From: CAZYFH01 sp965249175
GTDB taxonomy: Bacteria; Acidobacteriota; Vicinamibacteria; Vicinamibacterales; UBA8438
DNA: 64,000 nucleotides
Direction of reading: 5' to 3'
Assembly (NCBI GenBank): GCA_965249175.1
Contig: OZ252227.1
Location: 5,890,001 to 5,954,000, forward strand
The translations under genes were made by a program, and so were the position numbers. The notes under the pieces are model-generated. The model saw only the letters and a program-made list of their open reading frames with translations, ran no database searches and was not told where the DNA came from. This document shows, in pieces, positions 18,424 to 27,395 of the stretch. Every line of letters starts with the position of its first letter. The first letter of the stretch is position 1.

Positions 18424-18888
18424 TCACGTCCGAACAGGGTGTAGGACGTCGAGCGATTGGGTGTCGCGGACCCGCGACGGATCCTCCACGGCGCGCTGGC
18501 CGCTCGACGGCTCGTCCCCGTGACGGTTCGTATCTGCAGACTCCGGCTCAGCCGACTCCGCAAGGGCTTCGTCGAGCGAGTGACACACGCCGAGGACCGT
18601 CACGAGTTTCGTGAGCGTCAGCTGAGTGAGCACATGCGGGCTGGGGCTGAGAAGCTTCAGAACTCCGCTCTGCTCACGCAGCCGGTGATGGGCACGGATG
18701 ATCTCGCCCAACCCCATCGAGTCGACATACGAGACGCCCGCGAGATCCAGGACCACTCGCGATCGCCCGCTTTCGACGGCACGGTCGACCCGGCCCTGGA
18801 AATCGTCCGCAAGGTTCGGGTCGGCGCTCACGCCGAAGCGGCCCCGCACGGTAATGACCGTCGCTGCACCGACAATCCGCTCCTCCAT
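18424..18888 (-). CDS. STAS-domain anti-anti-sigma factor-like protein
   Basis: Starting at the ATG at 18888 (GAGGGA upstream), the 154-residue protein has an STAS domain in residues 1-110. The strand-helix block VVLDLAGVSYVDSMGLGEII contains the conserved phosphorylatable serine, S57. In RsbV/SpoIIAA proteins this Ser is phosphorylated by an RsbW-type kinase and freed by a PP2C phosphatase. Both partner types are encoded just across the divergent promoter region. About 45 polar residues rich in Glu, Ser and Arg form a tail not usual for the family. An earlier in-frame start at 18906 is possible. Confidence 0.85.
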   Translation of the reverse strand: MEERIVGAATVITVRGRFGVSADPNLADDFQGRVDRAVESGRSRVVLDLAGVSYVDSMGLGEIIRAHHRLREQSGVLKLLSPSPHVLTQLTLTKLVTVLGVCHSLDEALAESAEPESADTNRHGDEPSSGQRAVEDPSRVRDTQSLDVLHPVRT

Positions 18889-19073
18889 CGGAACTCCCTC
18901 CCTCATCTCTACTAACGATGCGGAAGGACGAATGGAACACGATTGGAGCCAGAACGTACGCTTTTTCGCTACCCCTCATGCTCGATCGACGTTTTCGTAG
19001 ACAAGGACGCGCAGGCGGACCGATGCCATAATGCCTGCGGTTCTCTGGCGACCGCCACCACCAACCCAGAACG

Positions 19074-20258
19074 ATGTCAATCCCACAACCGCGTTGGACG
19101 CTCGAGCAACTCGCTCCGCTCGAGTTCGTGCCCGACGCCATCATCGTCGTCAACCTGTCTGGACGCGTGATCTTTGCTAACTCGTACGTACAAGAGCTGT
19201 TTGGCTACGCGCCGGAGGAGCTGATCGATCAACAGATCGAGGTGTTGATTCCGGGAGCGAGTCGGGACGCGCATCGGGATCAGCGTGCCGAATACAACCA
19301 CCAACCGCGTCATCGACGGATGGGCGCCCGAACGGAGTTCGTTGGTCTCCACCGCGATGGTCGCGAGCTGCCGGTGGAGATCAGCCTGAACCCGCTTCAG
19401 ACCGAGAGCGGACCCGCTGTGATGGCGGCGGTGCGGGACGCCTCGGAGCGTTGGCAGGTCCAGGAGGAACTGCGCAACGCGAATACCCGACTACGCGCCG
19501 ACCTGAGAACCGCCGCTCGAATCCAGCGAGGGCTCCTGCCGACAATGCATCCACAGGTCGAGGCGCTCGAGTTCGCCTGGTGGTTCGAACCGTGCGAGCG
19601 CCTCGCAGGTGACAGCTTCAACGTGTTTGCGGTCGACCCGTCGTTTGTGGGGCTCTATCTGTTGGACGTGTGCGGGCATGGTGTCTCGGCGGCCATGCAG
19701 GCGCTGGCGCTGGCGCGTGTGCTCTCCCAGATCCCCTGGCCGACGTCAGCGCTCCGGGACATTCGCTCACCCGCATCGGTGGTGAAGCGTCTGAACAACG
19801 AGTTCCAGATGGATCCCGAGACCTGGCAGTACTTCACCTTTCTCTGCGCCGGCGTGGACGTCGACCGCCAGGAGCTGCGCTACGTGACGGCCGGTCATCC
19901 TTGGCCAGTCCGGATTCCCGCTGATGGGGAACCTGAGACGCTCGAGGCGGGCGGGCTCCCTATCGGGCTCTTTCCGGATGTAGAGTACGAGGAATACGTC
20001 GTATCGTTGCGGCCCGGCGATCGGATCTTCTTCTATTCGGACGGGGTGACCGAGGCGATGAACGGTGAGGAGGAGGACTTCGGTCGAGACCGGCTCCTGG
20101 AGGTGCTGGGACGCACGCGTGGCGAGCCGCTCACGACCAGCCTCTCCGTGCTGATATCGGAACTGCGGGAGTGGTGTGGAACCGACGCCCTCGAGGACGA
20201 TGTGTCGGCTGTCGCGTTCGAGGTGCGGCGAGACTCTCCGACGTCATCGACGCCGTGA
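19074..20258 (+). CDS. PAS-PP2C serine phosphatase, RsbU-like
   Basis: The 394-residue protein opens with a PAS domain (about 12-125; FVPDAIIVVNLSGRVIFANS, ELFGYAPEELIDQQIEVLIP). A linking coiled coil (VQEELRNANTRLRADL) leads to a SpoIIE/PP2C domain (about 165-390). Metal-binding acids are visible in ERLAGDSFNVFAV, LLDVCGHGVSAAMQ, FFYSDGVTEAMN and LEDDVSAVAF. The predicted role is dephosphorylation of an STAS partner in response to a ligand or redox signal sensed by PAS. It is cytoplasmic, having no membrane segments. It reads divergently from one STAS gene and leads toward a second. Confidence 0.9.
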   Translation: MSIPQPRWTLEQLAPLEFVPDAIIVVNLSGRVIFANSYVQELFGYAPEELIDQQIEVLIPGASRDAHRDQRAEYNHQPRHRRMGARTEFVGLHRDGRELPVEISLNPLQTESGPAVMAAVRDASERWQVQEELRNANTRLRADLRTAARIQRGLLPTMHPQVEALEFAWWFEPCERLAGDSFNVFAVDPSFVGLYLLDVCGHGVSAAMQALALARVLSQIPWPTSALRDIRSPASVVKRLNNEFQMDPETWQYFTFLCAGVDVDRQELRYVTAGHPWPVRIPADGEPETLEAGGLPIGLFPDVEYEEYVVSLRPGDRIFFYSDGVTEAMNGEEEDFGRDRLLEVLGRTRGEPLTTSLSVLISELREWCGTDALEDDVSAVAFEVRRDSPTSSTP

Positions 20259-20326
20259 AGAGGGAGCTCGAAGCCATCGAGCAGAACACGACCCACCGTG
20301 CGGGGACCGGATCATAGGGAGAAGTC

Positions 20327-21223
20327 GTGGCGGACATCTTGGTCGTGGATGATTCGGCGGCTGATCGCGAGCTGGCGGGCCACCTGCTCGAGGCGCAGGA
20401 CAGCTGGTCCGTCGCCTATGCCGTCGACGGCAAGCAGGCGTTGGCCTGTCTCGAGGCCCACGCGCCTGATCTCGTGCTCACCGATCTTCAGATGCCCGAG
20501 CTGGACGGTCTCGGTCTCGTCGAGCAGGTGAAAGAGCACTACCCGCACGTGCCCGTGATCGTCATGACGGCGAAGGGCAGCGAGGAGATCGCCGCCAAGG
20601 CGCTGGAAACCGGGGCGGCCAGCTACGTGGCGAAGAAAGCCCTCGTGCGCGACCTGGTCGACGCCGTCGAACGCATCCTCGCCGCGTCGCGCGAACGCCA
20701 GAACTACAAGCGTGCGCTCAGCAGGCTCCAGGTGGCCTCGTTCGTCCTCGAGAACGATCTCGAGCTGATCTCGTCGATCGTGAGCTTCCTCACGGGGATC
20801 CTGCGCGACTCGGAGATGTTCGACGAATCGGATTGCCATCACATCACGACATCGCTGGACGAGGCGCTCACAAACGCGTACTACCATGGCAACCTGGAGG
20901 TGCGGTCTGAGATCCGGGAGCACGATGCGCGGGCATACCGCGCGCTTGCGAATGACCGCCGCGTGCGCGCGCCCTACCGGGACCGCCGGATCCGGGTGAG
21001 CGTCGACCTGACGTCCGGCGAGGCGCGCTTCGTGATCAAGGACGATGGACAGGGATTCGACCCCGGCCAGATTCCGGATCCGACACTTCCGGAGAACCTC
21101 GTCCTTCCAGCCGGGCGCGGCGTGTTCCTGATGAACACCTTCATGGACCAGGTCGAATACAACGACGTGGGCAACGAAGTGACGCTCACGAAGCGAAGTC
21201 AGAATCGGGCCGTGGGAGCATAG
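20327..21223 (+). CDS. Receiver domain fused to RsbW-like anti-sigma kinase domain
   Basis: The GTG start (GGGAGAAG upstream) gives 298 residues. Residues 1-125 form a receiver: ILVVDDSAADRE, phosphoacceptor D53 in LVLTDLQMPELDG, and conserved T/K in VIVMTAKGS and YVAKKALV. Residues about 150-290 are an HATPase_c_2/RsbW-type domain with an N box (SLDEALTNAYYHGN), a G1 box (IKDDGQGFDP) and a G2 box (GRGVFLM). RsbW proteins phosphorylate STAS partners, so here phosphorylation of D53 would be expected to control that activity. A surface insert (about 205-225) lies between N and G1 boxes. No sigma gene is adjacent. Confidence 0.9.
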   Translation: MADILVVDDSAADRELAGHLLEAQDSWSVAYAVDGKQALACLEAHAPDLVLTDLQMPELDGLGLVEQVKEHYPHVPVIVMTAKGSEEIAAKALETGAASYVAKKALVRDLVDAVERILAASRERQNYKRALSRLQVASFVLENDLELISSIVSFLTGILRDSEMFDESDCHHITTSLDEALTNAYYHGNLEVRSEIREHDARAYRALANDRRVRAPYRDRRIRVSVDLTSGEARFVIKDDGQGFDPGQIPDPTLPENLVLPAGRGVFLMNTFMDQVEYNDVGNEVTLTKRSQNRAVGA

Positions 21224-21284
21224 CCGCCCGCCAGCGGTGGGCCGCCCGCGCCTCCGGTGTTAGACGGGTGTGAGCCGGGGCAGT

Positions 21285-21644
21285 ATGGACATTCGACGCA
21301 GGGTCCTTGGCGGCGTGGTCATTCTCGACCTAGCAGGCAGAATGGGTTACGGGGACAACCCCGCTCTTCTGAAGGAACGGGTTGAGGACCTCGCGGGCCA
21401 GGAACGAATTCGAATCCTCATCAACCTCAAGGATGTCCCTTTTATCGACACGAAGGGAATTGCCGAACTCGTCACCAGTCAAGCGACGGTGCAGAAGCAG
21501 GGCGGCCAGCTCAAGCTGGCTCAGCCGTCTGCGTATACGCGCGAGGTGTTGCGCGTGACGAGGCTGGATACCGTCTTGGAGGTCTTTGGCTCCGAACAGG
21601 AGGCTCTCCGGAGCTTCTCCACGGACGATGGAGATCCGGGCTAG
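21285..21644 (+). CDS. STAS-domain protein with threonine at the phosphosite
   Basis: The 119-residue protein (ATG at 21285; an in-frame GTG at 21270 is an alternative) is a single STAS domain. Its diagnostic segment is ILINLKDVPFIDTKGIAELV, where the usual Ser of the D-S-S/M-G-L motif is replaced by T56. Threonine can still be phosphorylated, but this marks a different sub-type from the STAS protein at 18.4-18.9 kb. It probably binds the upstream receiver-RsbW-like kinase. The next gene starts inside it (ATG at 21628), implying translational coupling. Confidence 0.85.
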   Translation: MDIRRRVLGGVVILDLAGRMGYGDNPALLKERVEDLAGQERIRILINLKDVPFIDTKGIAELVTSQATVQKQGGQLKLAQPSAYTREVLRVTRLDTVLEVFGSEQEALRSFSTDDGDPG

Positions 21645-22749
21645 AGCGCTCGCCGCCCTGGCCTGCAGCATCGGCTTCTCCACGGCCCTGGGCGCTCAGG
21701 AGGCGGTTCGAGAGGGACTGAATCTTCCAAAGCTCCGACCAGGCAAGTTCGATGCTCTGTTCACGGACGACCACGTCCCCAACCTGATCTGGTGGAACCC
21801 GATCTTCAAGGGCGGGGCGGGGTGGCGCCTTAACCCCGATACTGCGGACAGGTCGGCGTATTTTGGGGGCTTCTGGCGCCCGCTTGCCGGGCGTCCAGAG
21901 TATGGCGACCTGATCATCGGGGCCAACGCTGTCGACCTTGGCGATCGTGAAGCGTGGGAGGTGCAGGGCGAGTATCGGTCGCCGTCGGGCCTCGGCTTCG
22001 GTGGAGGACTCGTCGAACGAGGACACTCGGATCCCGACGTTTCGTTTGGAAAGCTGTCCTACCGCCAGACCCGCGCGCGATGGAGCTACATCCTGAACCT
22101 CGTGGTTCAGAACACGGCCGACCGCACATCCACCGGCGGCTACAGTGCGGCGTACGACGACAACTTCATGCTCAGCGCCGGCCACGACGGTGAACAGTGG
22201 CGCGCAACGCTGGGGGTGATCGCCCCGCAAGCTTCTGAACCGTTCCGACCCGCGGCCGAGATGGTGTATGTCGACAATTCCCCCGGCGCGCTGCGCGGGG
22301 GGACCTTCTTCATGGTCAGCGCGACGTTGGGATTTAGCGGCGGCTTCTTAGGCCATCCGAGTCGGCTTGCCCGGGCCATGGGGCCGACCGGGCTTGAATT
22401 CGGCAACCCGCTGGGGTTCCTCCGCCCCACCTGGAACCGCCGGGCGGATCTCTGGGAGCTTGGCGGGATCGGCGACTTCAGACTCATCCGCACGGTTGCG
22501 CCCACGGGCGAACGCGTCAGCAACTATGAAACGGTTGCCTTTCCGTTTCAGCTCGCCGGGTGGCGGGGTCCCCTGCGCATGGTGTTCGCCGGTGGCGGCT
22601 ATACCGATCGCAACACCGCCGAAGACAGCCGATTGGCGATCCTTGGTGTCGTGGGATCCATCGGTTTCCTGCAGGTCGCAATCACAGGGCACTACGATCT
22701 GACGAGGGACAACCTGCGCTTCATCGTCGGAATCATCGACCCGTTCTAG
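21628..22749 (+). CDS. Secreted, possibly outer-membrane beta-barrel protein
   Basis: The 373-residue product starts 17 bases before the STAS stop codon. It has a signal peptide (LAALACSIGFSTALGAQ) and then long runs of alternating polar and hydrophobic residues with aromatic girdle-like endings, for example ARWSYILNLVVQ, NFMLSAGHDGEQWRATLGV, LRMVFAGGGYTD and FLQVAITGHYDL. The last residues are IVGIIDPF, with a terminal Phe typical of barrel proteins recognised by BamA. I recognise no family name. Its place inside a signalling operon suggests it reports on or supplies a periplasmic signal. Confidence 0.6.
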   Translation: MEIRARALAALACSIGFSTALGAQEAVREGLNLPKLRPGKFDALFTDDHVPNLIWWNPIFKGGAGWRLNPDTADRSAYFGGFWRPLAGRPEYGDLIIGANAVDLGDREAWEVQGEYRSPSGLGFGGGLVERGHSDPDVSFGKLSYRQTRARWSYILNLVVQNTADRTSTGGYSAAYDDNFMLSAGHDGEQWRATLGVIAPQASEPFRPAAEMVYVDNSPGALRGGTFFMVSATLGFSGGFLGHPSRLARAMGPTGLEFGNPLGFLRPTWNRRADLWELGGIGDFRLIRTVAPTGERVSNYETVAFPFQLAGWRGPLRMVFAGGGYTDRNTAEDSRLAILGVVGSIGFLQVAITGHYDLTRDNLRFIVGIIDPF

Positions 22750-22760
22750 GAGGTGGTGAC

Positions 22761-23399
22761 ATGCAGCGTCAAGGCGCCACGCAACAGTTGGCAATCGCAG
22801 TCACCGTCGTCGGTGCCGTCGTGATGCTGGGGTGGATTCTGGACATCGAGATCCTGAAGAGCATTCTGCCGACCTGGGTCACGATGAAGTTCTCCACAGC
22901 CCTCTGCTTCGTGCTGAGCGGCGTCAGCTTGTTTCTCATTCCCAACATCGCCGTCGGCTACCGCGACATTGCGAAAGTCGTGTTGCCCATCGCCGTCGCG
23001 GGTATCGTGCTGCTCATGGCCAGCCTGCTGTCCGCGACGTTTCTCGGCGTCCAGACAGGGATCGAAGACCTGTTTGTGCAAGAGCAACCGGGTGCCGTCA
23101 TGACCACGGTTCCGGGCCGCCCGTCCGTGGGGACGATGGTCAATTTCATCCTGATGGCCCTTGGCGGGCTCATGGCGCTGATTCAACCGGAACGTGACCC
23201 TCGCGTTCATCACGTCCTTGGCTGGATCATGGCGGCCGTCGGGGCAGTCGCCCTCGCAGGCTATGTGCTCAGAGTGCCTGTGCTGTACTACACGTGGGAG
23301 GGCTTCAGCACCGCCATGGCGATTCATACGGCCATCCTGTTCGTCTTACTTGGCATCGGCCTGATTCTGTTGAGGGCACAACCGGCGCAAGGCGCGTAA
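22761..23399 (+). CDS. Free-standing integral-membrane sensor-like domain
   Basis: The 212-residue protein begins at an ATG after a strong AGGAGG (22748-22753). About six hydrophobic helices are visible, including LAIAVTVVGAVVMLGWILDI, TALCFVLSGVSLFLI, VVLPIAVAGIVLLMASLLSA, VNFILMALGGLMALI and ILFVLLGIGLILL. The pattern LDIEILKSILPTWVTMKFST resembles the membrane input region I recall at the N-terminus of many hybrid histidine kinases. Here it ends without any cytoplasmic domain. It lies five bases before the hybrid kinase, so it may be a detached input subunit of it. Confidence 0.65.
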   Translation: MQRQGATQQLAIAVTVVGAVVMLGWILDIEILKSILPTWVTMKFSTALCFVLSGVSLFLIPNIAVGYRDIAKVVLPIAVAGIVLLMASLLSATFLGVQTGIEDLFVQEQPGAVMTTVPGRPSVGTMVNFILMALGGLMALIQPERDPRVHHVLGWIMAAVGAVALAGYVLRVPVLYYTWEGFSTAMAIHTAILFVLLGIGLILLRAQPAQGA

Positions 23400-23404
23400 T
23401 TGCG

Positions 23405-26338
23405 ATGTCCATCCGCCTGAAACTGCTGATCCCGTTCTTGTCGATCATCACGCTGGGGATGTTGTTCGTCGAAGAACTGGCCTTCATCAATTTCAGGCAG
23501 GCGCTGCAAAACCAGGTCGTCACCAACCTGGAGCTCATCGCCAACGAACGGCGCGCCCTCATCCAGCACGTCTTCGAGGCGAAGAAGGCGCTCGCAGTTG
23601 CGTTTGCCAGTGACGGGCTCGTGCGCGGCGAGTTGCAGCGCGCCACCGAGAACCCGGACAGCGCCGAACGAGACGGGCCCAGCGCCGCGCTCAACGCGCA
23701 TCTACGCACGAATAAGATGCCGCTGGACGCCAGTCTCGTGGCCGTTCAGGTTGTGGACCTCGAGGGAAACCTCGTCGGCACCGCCGGCGAATCCCAAGCG
23801 CGGATCGCGCGTCTCGGTTACGGCTCGGTCGATCAGGTCGGCTTTGAGCGTGCCGTGATTCGCCCCTTCGGCGGAGAGGAGCGCGGCGCTGAGTTCATCG
23901 CGCTACTGACAGAGATCCGGAGTCTCGATCGGCAGAGGGCCCTCGGAGTCCTTGTCAACATCCACGAGCTGCGCCGACTGCGAGGCCTGCTGCTACCCGA
24001 GGACGAGGGCTCGCTACAGCAGGACGATGACGATGACCTCGAGACGCAGGTTCGGACGATCCTGCTCGATGAACCTGGACGGCTCGTCGCCCAATCACAG
24101 ACACAAGCGTCGGACGACGGCCCGCCGCTTGACCCGAGCACCGTTCCTGCCAGGTTTCGCGATCTCGGTGCGTCGGTCGAGCGACGCGAAGACGCTGCAG
24201 GTCAGGCGTTCTGGGCTGTCGCGAAACCGGTGGCGTTGACGAACGCGCTCCAGTGGCTGCTCATCGTCGAGCAGGACGAGGCGGCCGCGTTTGCTCCAAT
24301 CACCAATCTGCGGCGCCTGCTCTTTATCATCGTCATCACCACGCTGTTGCTCGTGGGCATGCTCTCCCTTTTCTTGGGACGGTCCATCACCGACCCGATT
24401 CAGAAGTTAGCAAAGGGAGCCGAGATCATCGGTCAGGGCAACCTGGACCACCGTGTGGGAACCGCGGAGCAAGACGAAGTCGGGTTGCTGTCGAGAGCGG
24501 TCGACAAGATGACGGGCGATCTCAGGGCGCAGATCATCCAGCATCGACAGGCCGAGGCGGAGGTCACGGAGCTGAATCGGACCCTCGAACGCCGGGTGCA
24601 GGAACGAACCGCACAGGCGGAACAGCGAGCGGCCGAGCTGGCCGTCGCGAAGAAGGCCGCCGAGCAGGCGAGCACGGCCAAGAGCGAGTTCCTGGCGAAC
24701 ATGAGCCACGAGATCCGGACCCCCATGAACGCGGTGATCGGTCTGACCGAGCTCGTCCAGGAGACCAGGCTCACCAAGCTTCAGCAAGAGTATCTGGGCA
24801 TGGTCCATCAGTCGGCGGAATCGCTGCTGACCGTGATCAACGACATTCTTGATTTCTCCAAGATTGAGGCCGGGAAGGTCGAGCTCGAGTCCACCAGCTT
24901 TCAGCTGCGCGATACGCTCGCCGATTCGATGCGAGCGCTCTCGGTGAGGGCCCACGGGAAAGACGTCGAGTTGATCTGGCGCGTCGCCCCGGACGTCCCG
25001 GACGCTCTGGAGGGTGACCCGCATCGGTTGCGGCAGGTCGTGACGAACCTGGTCGCGAACGCCATCAAGTTCACCGATCAAGGCGAAGTGCTCCTGACGA
25101 CCACCCTCGACGCCAAGTCGGATGACGGCATCGACCTCCGATTCGCGGTCAGCGACACAGGCATCGGGATGTCGCCTGAGGCGATGGACGACGTGTTTGG
25201 GGCCTTCGTGCAAGCGGACGCGTCAACCACGCGACGCTACGGTGGAACAGGACTGGGGCTGACCATCTCGGCGAACATCGTCGCGTTGATGGGAGGCCGC
25301 TGCTGGGTGGAAAGCGATGTTGGCCAGGGGAGCACGTTCTACTTTACGGTCCGGCTGGCTCCCGGAAAGATCGAGGAATCGGGACGACGCGTTTCGCTGG
25401 AGCACCTGCAAAACATGCGAGTCCTGGCGGTCGACGACAACGAAACGAACAGGTTGATACTGCAGGAACTACTCCACGTCTGGAACATGCGGCCCACAGC
25501 GGTGTCGAGCGCGGACGACGCCCTGGATGAGCTCCGACGGGCACGCCGCGATGGGTCGCCGTATTCGTTGATGGTGTCCGACGTGCAGATGCCGGACGTC
25601 GACGGCTTCGAGTTGACGGGACGCGTCAAGAGCGATCCTGAGCTGCGTGACACTGTCGTTGTGATGTTGTCCTCCGGGGCATCATCCGAGGGTATTGAAC
25701 GGTGCAGCGAGGTCGGCGGAGCGGCGTATCTGATGAAGCCGATCAAGCAATCCGAGCTGTTCGATGCGGTCGTGCGATCGATTGATGCGTCAGAGCTCGC
25801 CGAGGCCCCTGGTGGGGCTGCCGCAATCGACGCTACGCCGCAGCGAAGCCTGCGTATCTTGCTTGCCGAAGATAGCTACGTGAACCAGCGGCTCGCTGTC
25901 AGCCTGCTCGAAAAGTGGGGGCACGACGTGACAGTGGCCAACGATGGGCGGGAGGCGGTCGCAGCCAACGAGAAGGAGGCATTCGACCTCGTCCTGATGG
26001 ATGTGCAGATGCCACACGTCGATGGCCTGCAGGCGACCGCGCTCATCCGGGAGCGCGAGGCGCGCGGGGGCCCCCGCGTACCGATCATCGCGATGACGGC
26101 GCATGCCCTCAAGGGCGACCGCGAAAAGTGTCTGGCGGCCGGAATGGATGGCTACCGGATCTTCGGGACAACGCGCGCGGGAGACCTGGCACAGCAACTG
26201 GAATCGCTCGGTCGGGACGCAACGCCCGAGGGTTTCGGCGACGCGCTGGCCGACCTTCGACAGGAGCTCGCTGTCGTGCTGGAGGAAATGCGAGTCTTCG
26301 TGAAGAGCGACCAACCCGATTCGGATGCCGCCAGCTAG
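23405..26338 (+). CDS. Hybrid histidine kinase with HAMP and two receiver domains
   Basis: The 977-residue protein has helix one (about 7-28), a periplasmic sensor of some 270 residues, helix two (about 302-325) and HAMP (DPIQKLAKGAEIIGQGNLDH). A coiled coil leads to HisKA with H435 in FLANMSHEIRTPMNAVIGL and to HATPase (RQVVTNLVANAIKF; DTGIGM; GGTGLGL). Two receivers follow, with D726 (MVSDVQMPDVDGF) and D866 (VLMDVQMPHVDGL). The last 60 residues are helical, but no histidine phosphotransfer motif was found. It autophosphorylates and relays internally. With no DNA-binding output in the operon, it may feed the receiver-RsbW-like protein. It is probably the distal gene of the 21.3-26.3 kb operon. 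Confidence 0.9.
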   Translation: MSIRLKLLIPFLSIITLGMLFVEELAFINFRQALQNQVVTNLELIANERRALIQHVFEAKKALAVAFASDGLVRGELQRATENPDSAERDGPSAALNAHLRTNKMPLDASLVAVQVVDLEGNLVGTAGESQARIARLGYGSVDQVGFERAVIRPFGGEERGAEFIALLTEIRSLDRQRALGVLVNIHELRRLRGLLLPEDEGSLQQDDDDDLETQVRTILLDEPGRLVAQSQTQASDDGPPLDPSTVPARFRDLGASVERREDAAGQAFWAVAKPVALTNALQWLLIVEQDEAAAFAPITNLRRLLFIIVITTLLLVGMLSLFLGRSITDPIQKLAKGAEIIGQGNLDHRVGTAEQDEVGLLSRAVDKMTGDLRAQIIQHRQAEAEVTELNRTLERRVQERTAQAEQRAAELAVAKKAAEQASTAKSEFLANMSHEIRTPMNAVIGLTELVQETRLTKLQQEYLGMVHQSAESLLTVINDILDFSKIEAGKVELESTSFQLRDTLADSMRALSVRAHGKDVELIWRVAPDVPDALEGDPHRLRQVVTNLVANAIKFTDQGEVLLTTTLDAKSDDGIDLRFAVSDTGIGMSPEAMDDVFGAFVQADASTTRRYGGTGLGLTISANIVALMGGRCWVESDVGQGSTFYFTVRLAPGKIEESGRRVSLEHLQNMRVLAVDDNETNRLILQELLHVWNMRPTAVSSADDALDELRRARRDGSPYSLMVSDVQMPDVDGFELTGRVKSDPELRDTVVVMLSSGASSEGIERCSEVGGAAYLMKPIKQSELFDAVVRSIDASELAEAPGGAAAIDATPQRSLRILLAEDSYVNQRLAVSLLEKWGHDVTVANDGREAVAANEKEAFDLVLMDVQMPHVDGLQATALIREREARGGPRVPIIAMTAHALKGDREKCLAAGMDGYRIFGTTRAGDLAQQLESLGRDATPEGFGDALADLRQELAVVLEEMRVFVKSDQPDSDAAS

Positions 26339-26344
26339 TGCCCC

Positions 26345-27373
26345 GTGAGGCTGCGACGACCGACACTCGATGACCGCCCCCAGGTCTACCGCTGGATGAC
26401 CGCGCCGGGCGTGGTCGAACAGATGATGGGGCCGCCGACGTTCCCTGACCAGGCGGTACCGACCTACGAGGAGTTCTGCGAGGACTGGCTCGCGCACTAC
26501 TGGACATGGGAGACCCCGGAGCGCGGCCGGGGCTTTCTCGTCGTCGAGGAAGACGAGCGCGTCGGCTTTCTCGCGCACAACGACGTCGTGCGACTGGACG
26601 ACGGACGCCGCGCGACCGAGCTCGACACGTGGCTGCGCGGCCCGGACATCATCGGTCGGGGACTCGGCCCACGCGCGATCGATCGTCTGTGTCTCCTGCT
26701 GGTGCGGGATCTCGCCGTCGACGTGGCGTTCCTGCAACCGTCCGCGCGCAATCCGCGCAGCATCGCGGCGTATGAGAAGGCTGGGTTCCGGCGAGTCGGG
26801 CTGGATGCAACGGCTGCTGCCGCGAGATATCGCACGCAGCCCGACTACGCGGACAGCGTGTTTCTCGCGCGCGACCTCGCTCGGACCACGCCGGCAACCG
26901 CGATCGACAGGTCGGTAGGAACAGACCGCGATCGGTTCCGTCCCTTGCTGCGGCTGGCGGACGACTCCGATGAGGCGATCTCCGAATACCTGAACACAGG
27001 TGCGCTGTATGTGCTCAGGCTCGATGACCAGCCGATCGGGGTCGCGCTGCTGGGCGAGCGGGATGGCGACGCCGAGGTGCTCTCGATCGCGATCGACGAG
27101 GATCATCAGGGCGAGGGATGGGGAACGCGGCTCCTCCGGCACCTCATTGAAGAAGCGCGCTCTGCGGGCCGGGCCCGACTCCGGCTGGCGACCGCGGCGG
27201 CCGATACGGCGACGCTGCGTCTCTACCAGCGGATCGGATTCCGCCTGTCGTCCGTTGAACGCGATTACTTCGTGCCGGCGCGCGGCTACCCGACCAGGCT
27301 CGCAGCCGACGGAATCCGGGTGCGCGACCGCGTGTGGCTCGACCTCGACCTGGCGAGCGCACCAGCGCGGTGA
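26345..27373 (+). CDS. Protein with two tandem GNAT acetyltransferase domains
   Basis: The 342-residue protein starts with GTG six bases after the hybrid kinase stop. Residues 1-175 match RimJ/AAC(6')-type GNATs (RLRRPTLDDRPQVYRWM; RGPDIIGRGLGPRAID as the acetyl-CoA loop; NPRSIAAYEKAGF). Residues about 190-325 form a second GNAT with its own acetyl-CoA loop (DEDHQGEGWGTRLLRHLIEE) and LRLYQRIGFRL. Both loops keep the Q/R-G-x-G pattern, so both may be active. The substrate is unknown, and aminoglycoside or ribosomal-protein-like targets would be guesses. It may simply be co-transcribed with the kinase. Confidence 0.8.
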   Translation: MRLRRPTLDDRPQVYRWMTAPGVVEQMMGPPTFPDQAVPTYEEFCEDWLAHYWTWETPERGRGFLVVEEDERVGFLAHNDVVRLDDGRRATELDTWLRGPDIIGRGLGPRAIDRLCLLLVRDLAVDVAFLQPSARNPRSIAAYEKAGFRRVGLDATAAAARYRTQPDYADSVFLARDLARTTPATAIDRSVGTDRDRFRPLLRLADDSDEAISEYLNTGALYVLRLDDQPIGVALLGERDGDAEVLSIAIDEDHQGEGWGTRLLRHLIEEARSAGRARLRLATAAADTATLRLYQRIGFRLSSVERDYFVPARGYPTRLAADGIRVRDRVWLDLDLASAPAR

Positions 27374-27395
27374 GCCCTGACTATAATCGGCTCTC

